Notes under the pieces: model-generated
What the model saw: only the letters and a program-made list of their open reading frames with translations
What the model was told of the DNA's origin: nothing
Databases searched by the model: none
Made by a program: the position numbers and the translations under genes
Shown: piece after piece, positions 52,355-62,931 of the stretch
How the letters are laid out: every line of letters begins with the position of its first letter
Position numbering within the stretch: the first letter of the stretch is position 1
NCBI GenBank assembly: GCA_039621445.1
Contig: CP154956.1
Location: 48,865,456-48,929,455, forward strand
Direction of reading: 5' to 3'
Length of the DNA: 64,000 nt
Source: Euglena gracilis
Taxonomy: Eukaryota; Euglenida; Euglenophyceae; Euglenales

Positions 52355-54262
52355 ACTCCAGGCATCGTTTTTGCCACATGGGGTCGGAAAATAAAAATGC
52401 CAAATTCAACAACTGGTCCAATTTGTGTGACGCAGAGAGGAGTGAAACACCTCCTGTGGTACAACTGCCCCCCCCCCCCCCCAGAGGGCCCAGGGGAAGG
52501 GTACCCCAGCCAGTACTTTTTTTTCTTCAGCCAGGGCCTGTTTCCAACCGGCCCACAGGATCCCCCCAGGGTTCTTAAGAAATCACCTGCATGGACCCTG
52601 CTCTGTAAATTTCCAAATCAAGCTCCATCATTTCGAAAAAATTGAGGTCTTTTGTCAGTCTCATGTGTGTGGCGGCACAAATTACCAAATCCAGCTGGGT
52701 TGGGATTCTTCAGCCAAGATTTGGATGTGATAACTCCAAAGCTCCCTCAAAAATGCGGCCCAGCCTGGTTTTATCAGGCTGGCCTCAAATTTATAGCCTG
52801 GCTGGGACTTCATGGCTGAAACGAAAAATCGGCGAACAAGAACTCAAAATTGAACTGTTGAATCATTCAGCAACGCGAAAAAAATACTCTAGGGGGGTGT
52901 TCCCCCCGCATTCCCCCTACGCCCCCCCCCCCCGCGCCCAAATTGTGCTCCCACTCCAAGAGGTGGAGTCCCCTCCAGTGTGAGACAATCAAGGTCTCAG
53001 AAAATGGTCAAAAAAGAAGCTGATGATTTTTCAAGAGTGATTGGAATGGAGTTTAATAGTTGATGGAAAATGCCCTTGACACAAAAAAAGAATCCTTTTT
53101 TTAAAAAAAAGAAGGAGCTGCTTTTGAAAGGGGGGAAACACACTGAAAACAGGAATTATTTGCAATTGCGACCCTCACAGGTTGAAAGGATTTCATCCCC
53201 TTTCAGGATTTCGGCGGATGACGTTGTGGATTTCCTGCATGCAATGGACTTTATTGATGACAGCTGTTCACCTCTCCTTCCCATTTATAAATATGACAGA
53301 GACATTGAGCTTGGGTTGTGAGACCCCCTTTCAAATTGAGATTTTGTTGTTGTGCATAACATGGTTGACAGGTTGCGTATTTTTTTGGGGGGGGGAAACA
53401 GCTCTGGAAATTATTTTCAAAAATTCTCAAAAAAAACCACCAAAAATTTGAGGGTGGGGGTCATGGGGGGCCATGGTGGCCAATGGGAAAATTTTCCATG
53501 CTTCCTTTGGATTCCTTTGCTCCCTTGGATTGAAAGCCAGTTCAGCCCGCCAAATGCCTGCCAAAAATTAAAAGTCACCAAACCATGGAAAATTGTGAAG
53601 GGGTTTGTGGTAAATGCCCTCCTTCCTGTCAGAATCAACGTAAACCCCTCACCCTCTTCAAATGCCAAACATCTCAAGTTGAACACGAGGGCACTTGTCC
53701 AAGGCGGTCCAGGGCGGTTCTTTGTGGATGAAAAAAGCTTCCCTTCTTAGCACATTCAATGAAAAACCCACTGGAAAAATGGCCAAAAAAATGTCCGTAA
53801 TTATTTCTGGCATTTTTGCACCATCTCCCATCCAAAAAAAAAATGTCAAAAAAGCATTCTTATGACTTTTAATGCCTTTTGACCCCGTTCGACTCCTGAA
53901 TCGGCCGTTGGCCGTCCCTTTGGCCTAAGGGTGGCCCTCACGGGGCGGTCCTTAAGGGGAAAACCTCCCGTCCCTTGTGGACGGCCCTGCGTTTGTTATT
54001 CCCAAAGTTGGTTTTCAATGAAAGTGGGGGTGGCATCGAACCATCTCCTCACAACATCTCACAAAGCAAATTAAACAAGCCTCAAGGTTCAGGCACACTC
54101 AGACAGCACGTTTCCGACTGTGCAAATCAACAGATAGCCCTTGAAGAGGATTTTTAATCAAGCGGTGAACAAAACTAGTTTATAGTTGAATGAAAAATAC
54201 AAAAAATACTAGATTTACGCATTACACCAATAGACGGCCCTTGAAAAAAATTTTGGATCAAG
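52355..54262. other. Unassigned DNA
   Basis: Short poly-C blocks at 52469 and 52925. Frames such as SPFRISADDVVDFLHAMDFI (53200) look protein-like but are isolated. Nothing firm. Confidence 0.3.
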
Positions 54263-54270
54263 GTACTATA

Positions 54271-54815
54271 CATACTTGTAGTTAGTGCGCCGCGATGCTC
54301 ATGCCGCGGCGCAAAAAAAATTTCCGTGGTGGTCGCGGCGCACAGAAAGATTTTTGCCGCGGCTGTCGCAGCACAAGGGGAAAATTTTTCCGCGGTGGTT
54401 GCGGCGCAAAAAAAAATTTTCTGTTCGGAGCTCAAGAACGTGTTGGCAGCAACACAACACCCAACATTTTTTGGGTGGATGTGGAGGTCTCGCTTGACAT
54501 GGTGGAAGCTGATCTGTGAAAACAAACAAGAACGCTTGCACAAAAGTTCACTCCCTGCCGCCAAATACCCTTCTCGTCCATGGTCAAGAAAGTATCAAAG
54601 AGGCTAGGCAGGGGAAGGGGCCAAAAGGAAGTATATGTGGGACACAATTTAAAAAGATAATTGCCGCGGTGGTCGCGGCACAAACTTCAAAAGTTTCCGC
54701 GGCGGTCGCGGCGCACACATAAACCAGTGCCGTGGCATTCGCGGCACACAGAAAAATTTTTTCCGCGGTGGTCTCCAGTTTGGTCTGGTTTCCGGTTGCA
54801 CTAACTACAAGTATG
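54271..54815. mobile_element. hAT-like element with CCGCGGTGGTCGCGG repeats
   Basis: Left end CATACTTGTAGTTAGTGC (54271-54288) and right end GCACTAACTACAAGTATG (54798-54815) are perfect 18-bp inverted repeats. Flanking 8-mers GTACTATA and GTACTACA differ at one base and abut both ends. Inside, seven or so direct copies of TTCCGCGGTGGTCGCGGCGCACA sit near each end around a unique middle. Non-autonomous. Confidence 0.85.
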
Positions 54816-55361
54816 GTACTACACTGCAAAACTCTAGCAAACAATTTCGCAAAAAGAAATCAGCCAAATTTGAGCGTTCTAGGGCACCATGCTTTCGATT
54901 TTCTGCCAAACTCTGGACAAAAGTTGGCGACCCCCCCCTTACCTGTTGCCGGCTTTGTCATTGCCGAGTCCATCATCGGGGTGCGCGGGTCTTGTCCGAG
55001 ACTGGGGGGGGGGGACACTGATATAAAACGAACCCAAAAATACAAAAGGCTTTTCCAAGCGTTTCCACACAACGTATCACCTTCAAAAAATTCATTCACA
55101 AACTATCCAAACCTTTGAAAATTGAAAGGAGATGAGTCGGCAAATTCAAAAGTCGAAAGCAGCGAGATGAGGCTGTAGAAAGATGAGGGTAATTGATGTA
55201 TTGAGGGGGCGTTATAAATAAAGCAGCTGGACGTGAAACGAGGAAGTGTGGCAACTTTGTGAATCTGGTAACAAAAATGCAGAGTGTTCACATGACATTT
55301 CATCTGGAAAAAGAGAAAGCAAAAAATGTATTAACCATATAAAAATTGTGGGCATAACCTG
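54816..55361. other. Unassigned DNA
   Basis: No repeat or coding signal apart from short G-runs near 55003. Confidence 0.3.
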
Positions 55362-55400
55362 TAACGGGTCAAGGGCGCTGCAGGCGCCCTTGACCCGTTA
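55362..55400. repeat. Perfect 17-bp-arm palindrome
   Basis: TAACGGGTCAAGGGCGC, a 5-base loop, and its exact inverse. It sits just outside the left end of the 55.4-57.0 kb TIR element. It could extrude as a cruciform. Confidence 0.9.
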
Positions 55401-55735
55401 TACGCCCTGAATACGGGTTATAGCCCATGATTTTTCTGTAACCGTGAATAGAAAGGCCCGGCACCTGCCCTTTTTTCGTTGGTGTGTTTCACGCCATGTT
55501 TTCGGGCATTTTTTGTCATTTTTTTTACCCAAAATCCTATTCACGAAAATATGCCCTGTTTTTCGTGAATATCTATTCACGAAAAACAGGGCATATTTTC
55601 GTGAATTGAAAATATGCCCTGCTTTTTCGTGAATAGAAACAGGTCTGTGGAAATGGTGTCCAAACGACTCAAAGCATACCCACATAGTACCGTTGGTCCT
55701 GGAAAACGAGAAATGAGCATTAGGCCAAGTTATTG

Positions 55736-55800
55736 GGGGGGGGGCACTTTGGGGGGGGACCGGGCGCCGAAGGCGCCCGGTCCCCCCCCCCCACAGGCCC
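55736..55800. repeat. Poly-G/poly-C arm hairpin
   Basis: GGGGGGACCGGGCGCC, loop GAA, then the exact inverse, with further G and C runs outside. AGGCCAAG and CTTGGCCT flank it as inverted ends. Probably a small nested TIR element. Confidence 0.7.
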
Positions 55801-55877
55801 CACCAAGCTTGGCCTGACGCTGATATTCGCTTTAGAGCCTAACAGATAACAGAGGGTCAGTATTTTATGCACATTGC

Positions 55878-56459
55878 TTGTGTTGTTCCTCAGATGTTCT
55901 TGCAAAAATGGTGAAGAAAGCCGCAAATACCATGGACCGAATGTTGCCACAACACCCAAAAGTTGCTGAATTTTTGGCCACACTTAAGCAGAGATGGGAT
56001 AAAAGAAAGAACCGTGCTGTTGGCCCCTTCCATGATAACCTTCTGGCGGAAGCTACCAAAAAGAAAGCATCCGGTTCGGAAGGGACAGAGCAATCAGCAT
56101 TGGCACATCTCCTTGAATTTGAAAAGGTCTGCAATGCCCTTGGCGCTTTCTACGACGAATTGTATGCTTTCCTTTGTGCTTGGGCGGCTTGGGTGCTTGA
56201 TCCTCCTCTGTTGTTTGATGGGCAAGCGGCCATCAGACAATGCGAGGACCAACGCCGGGCACAATGTGGCCATCAATTCAAATTCCGACAATTGAAAGCA
56301 TCCATGTTAAGGGGCTACCTGAACGCAGTTGCCCGCATCCATGCCTCATCTCAGCCAGAAACCCCGTTTGTGCCATCCCCTGACACGCAACTCCCACAAC
56401 TGCAAAATTACAAGCCCAAACATGGGTCGTGGGTGTGTCATTCGTGCAAACCCCATTAG
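55878..56459 (+). CDS. 193-codon frame in TIR element, possibly recombinase-like
   Basis: The frame starts near MVKKAANTMDRMLPQHPKVA, continues through a helical middle (ALAHLLEFEKVCNALGAFYD) and ends GSWVCHSCKPH. The block FRQLKASMLRGYLNAVARIH followed by PETPFVPSPDTQLPQLQNYK resembles the core-binding (SAM-like) domain of tyrosine recombinases, in which S..T...YL.A..R.H precedes P. No catalytic domain follows. The resemblance is weak. The frame is uninterrupted and its composition is convincing. Confidence 0.45.
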   Translation: MCCSSDVLAKMVKKAANTMDRMLPQHPKVAEFLATLKQRWDKRKNRAVGPFHDNLLAEATKKKASGSEGTEQSALAHLLEFEKVCNALGAFYDELYAFLCAWAAWVLDPPLLFDGQAAIRQCEDQRRAQCGHQFKFRQLKASMLRGYLNAVARIHASSQPETPFVPSPDTQLPQLQNYKPKHGSWVCHSCKPH

Positions 56460-56737
56460 TGTGTCTCCTTTTGATCATTCACAGCATTGTGCTATCCGTC
56501 GTTGCACTGGTCATGCATCGACTTCGTCACTCCCCCGTGTGTTGTTCTGTCATCCATTTGCTTTGATTCTGTTTCAAAACAATCAGTTTTCTTGTATCAG
56601 ATGTTCCTTTTTCATGTTTAGGTTTTTGGTTTTCATTTCAGTTAAAATTCCTATTCACAAAAATATGCCCTGTTTTCCGTGAATACCTGTTCACAAAAAA
56701 AACAGGGCATATTTTCGTGAATTGAAAATACCATGCC

Positions 56738-56895
56738 CCCCCCCATATAAGACCCCCCTCGGGAGCCAAAATCCCAGGGGGGTCTTATGTGGGGGGGTCT
56801 TATATGTGGGGGTGGGTCCTGGCCAAAGGGCCGGCCTTCGGCCGGCCAGAGGGGGGGGGGGTCTTATATGGGGGGGTCTTATATGGGGGGGGCAT
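56738..56895. repeat. GGGGGTCTTATAT hairpin repeats
   Basis: Direct copies of GGGGGGTCTTATATG at 56774, 56793, 56857 and 56872, with the inverse CATATAAGACCCCCC at 56741, around a GGGCCGGCCTTCGGCCGGCC hairpin. Same style as 40380-41200. Confidence 0.7.
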
Positions 56896-56999
56896 GGTAC
56901 GCCCTGTTTTCCGTGTCCACACCCACGAAAAACAGGGCAGGAGCCGGGCCTCTATTCATGGTTACAACAGGAAAAGGAAAAGAAACCATACTTTTCAAC

Positions 57000-58930
57000 A
57001 TCACCTGGGTTTCAATTTGCCATACGCTCCCCCTCGGCAGCAGACAGTAGCAATGGCCAAAATTTTTCAAACGGCCTGAAATTTCAGTAACGTGAAATTT
57101 GCACGGTTTTATTGCAAGACTTCAATATTTCATGAAATCTCTCCCAGTTAGGATCAGCCAATGCTAGCGCAGGCGACGATACTAAGAAGGGACTTCCTAA
57201 TTGGGCGTTAGCAAGTGTTTGTTTGTTGTTAGCAAGTGTTTCTCCCTCTTGGAAATCGTTGTTTATCTTTATTCTAACTTCAGAAGCTATTTGGAGGATG
57301 GGGAATGCATTGATGTAGTATTTTTTGAAGATTGAAGCAGGTATAGGTATGCCCATCTGAAGGTGTCTTTTGAAGAATGTTTCTACTGGTGTTTTCTGGT
57401 GCATCTGGACCACTTTCAAAAATGTGGCATTTTCTCCAAAATTTGGTCCGCTGAGTCACAATTTTGAGTCCCTCTCGTGTGGCATGTCTTCTGTTGTGTG
57501 TTCTGTTTTTATATCATTTTCTGAGCGTTCTCGTAGTTTTCTGGTCGTGTTTTACAGTTTTGGAACTTTTGCTGCCATTTCACAGAGCTCCAGCTGCAGC
57601 TCTGTGTCTTTGGCCTGGTGTTTTGGGGACATTTTGGCCTTGCATTCTGTGTTTTCTTGCTCTACAATTTACTTTCCTTCGCCTTCAAACTGTTATTCTG
57701 TAAATTGAACCTCCTAACTGCCATTGCGTGATGTTTTTTCGTGTTAGTGTTTTTTACCACATTGCCATTTGTTTTGTCTTTAATCTGTCATCCTTGACTC
57801 ACAGGTTGAAGTGTGAAGAAACATAAGAACCAAGAAGAGACGAAGAGTAATGAAGTGAAGGATTTTCAACTGTTTTTGTCAGGGTCCTGTGGTATTTTAC
57901 AGAAAAGCACAGGACCCTGTTGTTGTAAATTGTGCTCTCTTCTTTGTTGCAATGTTCGCCTTTGCTTTCTGCAGTTCAACAAGGTTGTTTAATTGTTTTT
58001 TTTGCCAAGGGCATTTGAAAAAGGCTTTGTTGTGGCGTTCTTGTTCTGAAAACATTCTGCCGAATCTCCCCAGTTTGGTGCCATTTTGGGCCAGATCTTG
58101 GGAAATTTTGGGGCCCACATCTTGGTTATAGTTCTTAAAAAATTCTGTTAAGACCCCCCCAGTTTGGGGTGCACTTTCAGTGCCACAGGTGGGAACCAGT
58201 TTTGGTGCCACAGGTGGGGACCTGTTTTGCCAGTTTTGGTGTTTTGGATGGGGTTTCAAAAAATTTTATTTGTCCATTTTTTGCGGATGGAGCCCAAAAC
58301 TCTGAGCGAAAAACCCAGAGGAATTCGCCGGAAGCAACCTGCTTTTACTCTCCTCAGGAAGGGAGGGATAGCCCTCAGGCGTCAGCAATCGGCGCTATAG
58401 GACACAGTTTTATGATCAAACCTACACACTGTTCGTTGGCGAAGAAGTGTTTCAGGTTTCGCAGGACGTAATTATTAATAGTCAATGAAAATCGAACTTT
58501 TCATGGTCCGCAAAATTACTTACACAGGGCGTGAAATTTCATGAAATTTCATTACGTGAAAGATAACGGCCTTTACTAGCACACATTAGTAGACTGGGGG
58601 GGGGGGGGTAGTCAGCCGACTAATCGGCCAACCATCCACTCTAATGTAGTAACAAGTCAAATTCGCCGATCTTTAAGCCCCCCCCCAAATGTTTGTCCAA
58701 ATATCCCAAACCCGGCTAAAACCTGAAGGCTTATCCTTGTTTTGTCCTTGCGCGGCCCTTTTCCCAAGCTTGGAAGACACAGCACGAAGATAGAGTTTGA
58801 TTTGACCAAAGTCCTTCCGCCAGAAGTTCAAAACATAGAGACAACAAGAGGGACCTGGGAAAAATATGATCGTCGTGTCCGACGTCACCTGCGGATCTGA
58901 TGTGCAAAAATGTGCGAAAATACTGTTGGT
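57000..58930. other. Unassigned DNA; possible 3' LTR of the minus-strand element at the right edge
   Basis: A small inverted repeat CAGGGTCCTGTG/CACAGGACCCTG lies at 57880-57919. A poly-G run lies at 58596-58609. If 58938-58949 is the polypurine tract of the second Ty3-like element, its LTR would occupy the right part of this stretch. Its far end was not found. Confidence 0.35.
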
Positions 58931-58937
58931 GTTCAAT

Positions 58938-58949
58938 CTCCCCCTTTTG
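58938..58949 (-). other. Candidate polypurine tract of the second Ty3-like element
   Basis: On the minus strand AAAAGGGGGAGA is followed directly by TTGAAC, like the tract-TG junction of many LTR elements, about 470 bases after the last coding codon. The 5' LTR is outside the window, so the junction cannot be confirmed. Confidence 0.35.
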
Positions 58950-59419
58950 GGAGCTTGGACACATGGTCCCAAAATAGACACGCCAACGTGATCATGAAAA
59001 TGCCTTTGCTCGTTTCAAAACACAAGTCGAGAGGCAAAAACATGACACTTGGTTGTCAAAAAAAAAAGACCGGTGGAACACAAAATGGCTCGTGAAAACT
59101 CAAGATGTTCCACAAAAAAAATAAACCAAAAAGATGGGAATGGTAAGAATGGTAAGAAATGTTCAGAGAGTAATGGGCTCATAGTGATGGTTGGCGGGTT
59201 GGTCAGTGGCTCTCTTGGTTCTTTGGTTCAAGCCAAGTCTTGTCAAGATCTCGTTGCCACTCCTTGGCTTTCCCTCTTTTGGGGTGAAAACTCAACCATG
59301 AGCACATCATTGAGTTTTGCGAGAGGGCTCTTTCTCTTTCGGTGGGGCTTTCTGTTTGTGCGCGCGCATTCTCTTTCGTCTTTCTCCCCTTTTTGGGTCT
59401 CTTGTTCCTTGGCCCTTGC

Positions 59420-59824
59420 TTAGACAAATTGGGCCATCCTCCCGGGTGGTCTGTCGGTGTCGCGTGGGCGTGCATGTCCCGCTGCCCCCTCCCACTTACG
59501 GGCCATCTCCTTGGCTCTCTTCAAAAGTTCGGATAGGCCCCTCTCTTCACAATATTCCACAAACGGCTCATTCAACCTCCCTTCGGGAAGTATAAAGCTT
59601 TTCAATGGCTCCCATGTGCTTGCCGAAACAGGGTATCCTTCCCATTGTGTTAAAAACCGCCATCCTTGGGAAAATTTGTGTTTTAAATTTTTTCTCACAT
59701 TGAAATAACCATCTTCTCCATTTTCCTTTTCCTCTTTGTCCACAAGCAATTCCAATTCCTTTTCCTCTTCCAAAAGATCGGACATTTCATTCTCGTTTGG
59801 GGGGTCATCTCCAACCTCAATCAA
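59420..59824 (-). CDS. Chromodomain at the integrase C-terminus
   Basis: The minus frame has an acidic start (LLEEEKELELLVDKEEKENG), then GWRFLTQWEGYPVSASTWEP and LNEPFVEYCEERG. W-x-F-x-x-x-W-E-G-Y-P-x-x-x-x-T-W-E-P is the classic chromodomain core, which in chromoviruses targets integration to marked heterochromatin (family knowledge). It overlaps the integrase frame by a few codons in another frame and may originally have been fused to it. Confidence 0.9.
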   Translation of the reverse strand: MIEVGDDPPNENEMSDLLEEEKELELLVDKEEKENGEDGYFNVRKNLKHKFSQGWRFLTQWEGYPVSASTWEPLKSFILPEGRLNEPFVEYCEERGLSELLKRAKEMARKWEGAAGHARPRDTDRPPGRMAQFV

Positions 59825-61224
59825 CCAACCATTCCAACCACCTTTTCACTTGATCCATCGCAACATCAATGAAACCTCCCAAATGCGGTGAAACGGCAAT
59901 TTTCAATGTGTTGTGTCGTACCGAAATGATTTGATATGGACCCAACCATGGCGATTCAATCCTTTTCAACTTTCGCTGGGGCCAACGACTCTTGTGAACC
60001 AAAACATATTCACCCTTAAAAAAAAGTACGAACTTCGAATGCGAAAATGATTTGCCCTTTTGTTGGTAACCTCCCTGACATGAGCAAGTCTTTGACTCGC
60101 TTTTTCTTGCATTTTCAATTGTTCCTCCACCCATGACTCAACCGTGGGGGTTAATCCGGGTTCAACCGTTCCATCGAATTTCCATGAGTCTTTCCCAAGA
60201 AACAATTCGCTGGGGGTAAAACCTGTTTGTGGTGAAACTTGTGAGTTCATAATCCAAACCACGAAGGGAACAATCCTGAGCCACTCAACGGTTTGTAATT
60301 GCATTGAAAGAATTCTCAAATGTTGCACAAAGGCTCGATTCACTCGCTCGCAAATTACATTGGACTCGGGGTGTCTTGGAAGAGAAAACTTCACGTCAAT
60401 TCCAAGGGAATGGAAAGGTCGTTGATAAAATCCCTTTTCGGAGGAAAACCGTACGTCGTTGTCACTCAAAATTTCTCGTGGTTTCCCGTAGTGAGAGATC
60501 CATTCTTGCATGATCAATTTGAGAGTACCCTCCCCGGTGATATTCTTGTTGCAGGTACCATTCGAACAAATCTTGTCAATGCATCTACCATCACTAGGAC
60601 ATAATCGTAAGAATTTGAAATATCCATGGCCACAAAGTCAATGTACAAAAGTTTATTGGACAATTGGGGAATGGGCATGGAAGACATCAAACCTCTATCT
60701 GGTGCATTGTCTGGTTTTGACCGCAGACAAATCTCACATCCTCAGAAAATTTCCTTGCACAAACTCATCATTTCACTTTTCGATTTCTCCACAAAGAAAC
60801 ACCTCAAAAAGAATAGCAATGTTTTCTCCGGTCCGGGGTGGCCATTGTTCACATGACACCATTGCAAAACTTCATTGACTCTTTTCATTGGAACAACCAA
60901 CAATCTCTCACAAAAAAGCGATTTTTCCGTTCGGTAAAACAAACCTCCATCGAAAAGCTCGGCTTGAAAGGGTGTAAGGGCATTCCACACGTCTTTGAAC
61001 TCGGAATCCACAAAATCCTTCTCACCGAAAAAGGACCCAAAATCAATGCTGAAAATTTGTTGAATTCGCAAATCTAGTTGACCGTCCATTCTTGCAAAGG
61101 CATCACTTGCAAGTCGATCGATTTCAATTCCGGTCTTCTCGTCAAATGCGTTTCTCGAAAGGTAGTCGCACAATTCGTTCTTTGCTCCCGGTAGGTGGAA
61201 AAATGATGTTCGAATTTGGCACAA
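59817..61224 (-). pseudogene. Integrase
   Basis: WCHVNNGHPGPEKT (HH) and GCEICLRSK (CC) form the zinc finger, separated by an in-frame TGA (60742-60744). LLYIDFVAMDISNSYDY (first Asp near 60640), REILSDNDVRFSSEKG (second Asp near 60460) and SNVICERVNRAFVQHLR (Glu near 60345) complete the DDE core. IESPWLGPYQIISVRHNTLK at the end is the GPY/F module typical of Ty3 integrases. All catalytic residues are present, but frameshifts near 60.5 and 60.05 kb break the protein. Confidence 0.88.
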
Positions 61225-61674
61225 AAATGTGTTGTCGCTTGGTTGTCACAAAACCATATGATTGGCATTCCGGAGACAATCCTAAATTGTGCCCCGATCG
61301 TCAAAATTCCCACGAGCAACTCCTTTTGGTAAGTGTCATGTTTGCTCCTCGTTTCATTCCACTTCCAATTCCAATGTCCAAGTGGAACGAGTTGACAATT
61401 TTGGGGGTACGAATGCTTCAACGAACCGTCGGAATTTAATCCTTCAACCCGAAATTCTTCCGGAATTTGCTCTCCGTCAAGATTTTGAAATTGGAAAAGC
61501 GAAGCTCCTCCTCCAATGTCGCTCGCATCAGTGATCAAAATCATTTCATCGTCTCTTCGTGGTACGCCCAACGTTTTCACGTTTGCCAATTTCTTCTTCA
61601 TTTCCTCGAGCTTTGCTTCATCGTCCTTCGACCATGACCACACACAATTCTTCTTCAACTTGCCCGTCAATTAT
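61074..61674 (-). pseudogene. RNase H
   Basis: The connection frame continues past TAA at 61671 as LTGKLKKNCVWSWSKDDEAK. ILITDASDIGGGASLF (Asp), YQKELLVGILTI (Glu) and IIWFCDNQATTHF (Asp) are the catalytic blocks. A frameshift near 61200 leads to FFHLPGAKNELCDYLSRN, the last RNase H motif, in the next frame. Confidence 0.85.
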
Positions 61675-62931
61675 GCCATTGAAAACGTAAAATTTGGAAT
61701 ATGTCTTCGGTAAAAGTTTGCCGCACCAAGAAATGCTCGTAAATCGGAAAGTGTTTTCACCTTGCTCCTCAAAATGGCTTCGACCCGGGTCCAAACTCCC
61801 CAACCGATGGTGTAGCCCAAATAATCAAGTTCGGTTTCATGAATTCACACTTCGAGAGTTTTATTCGCACGTTGTTTTCCAAACATGTCCTCAAAAATTC
61901 TTCCAAGAGTTTCAAATGATCGCTCTCACTTTTTGAACCGATTCCACAATCATCGAAGAATGCTCCACAAAATCCCGTGTCCAAAATTGGTTTCATTTCA
62001 TTCTTTGATTTGACCTTTCCACACAATACCTCCATCATTTCTTGGAACACACCCGGCGCTTGTTGCAAACCAAAAGGCATACACAACCATCGGTAACACC
62101 TTCCACTTGGGGTCGTGAAACTTGTCAAGTCTTGTGCACGGGGTGTTGGGGAAATTTGCCAAAATCCACTTCTCAAATCCATTTTGCTTTTGAATTGCAC
62201 GACGAAAGTTGCTCGATGAGTTGTTCCATGTTGGGGAGGTAACCGGCATGGGGTTTTGTCCTCTTGTTCAATTTTTGGTATTGACCCACCATTCGTCTCG
62301 TGGTGGATTCTTTCTTTGCTACAAGGAACGTCGGTGAGCAAAAACGCGGAAATGTTCCCGGCGGGAACACTTCGACAAGGTTTGCTTGGACCAACACTTT
62401 GACTTGTTTCTCGATTTCCTCCTCGTCGTTTTTCGGCACGGGCCAACATTTTCCTCTCATCGGCACGTTTTCAATTTCCTTTTTTAACTGGAGATCCATC
62501 ACCGCGAGTTTGCATCCTTTTCCAACCAGTGGAAGGGGTCCGAAAGCTTCTTTGAATTTGCACAAAAGATCGAATGATTTGGGTTGTGAACGGTACTTTT
62601 CCGCGGCCTTTTCAAAATCACCAACCAAATTTTCCGTCCTTTCCATCGCGAACGGTTCTTTTCGCGGTTCTTGATTTTCGAGCGCAAAAATCCTTTGGTC
62701 CACTTGTCGTGCAATTTCCTTCAAATCCTTTTTGTTAATTGGGAATAGTGAACTCGGTTTTGCTTGTCTCTCGAATGTCGAAGTTTCGTCGTGACAAAGT
62801 AAAAGCGCTTTGTCAAATCTCTTTTCACTCGGTTTCCAATTCTCTTCGGTGAAAGACAAATCCAAAATTCTTGTGCATTTCAAAATGCGAGGAAATTTGC
62901 ATCCAAAGCAATTCATCCTTTGAAATGTCAA
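61675..62931 (-). pseudogene. Reverse transcriptase
   Basis: PMRGKCWPVPKNDEEEIEKQ, FCSPTFLVAKKESTTRRMVG and QYQKLNKRTKPHAGYLP give the fingers and first palm. After a frameshift near 62200 come KMDLRSGFWQI, CMPFGLQQAPGVFQEMM, and GAFFDDCGIGS with FFDD at 61949-61960 as the catalytic box. Another shift near 61850 gives DYLGYTIGWGVWTRVEAILR and LSDLRAFLGAANFYRRHIPN (thumb/connection). FFDD instead of Y-x-DD keeps both Asp residues. Confidence 0.88.

Larger units (their letters stand above)
55437..56966. mobile_element. 1.5-kb TIR element carrying a 193-codon frame
   Basis: TGTAACCGTGAATAGAAAGG...CCCGGCACCTGCCC at 55437-55487 is the imperfect inverse of 56916-56966. Both ends also have an ATTCACGAAAATATGCCCTG-type palindrome (55547-55607 and 56652-56722). 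A poly-G hairpin block is nested at 55736-55800, and a GGGGGGTCTTATAT block at 56738-56895. The interior carries the frame at 55878-56459. Confidence 0.65.

Noticed and set aside
54295-54607. Arg/Lys-rich small proteins
   Set aside because: They read through the CCGCGGTGGTCGCGG repeats of a TIR element.
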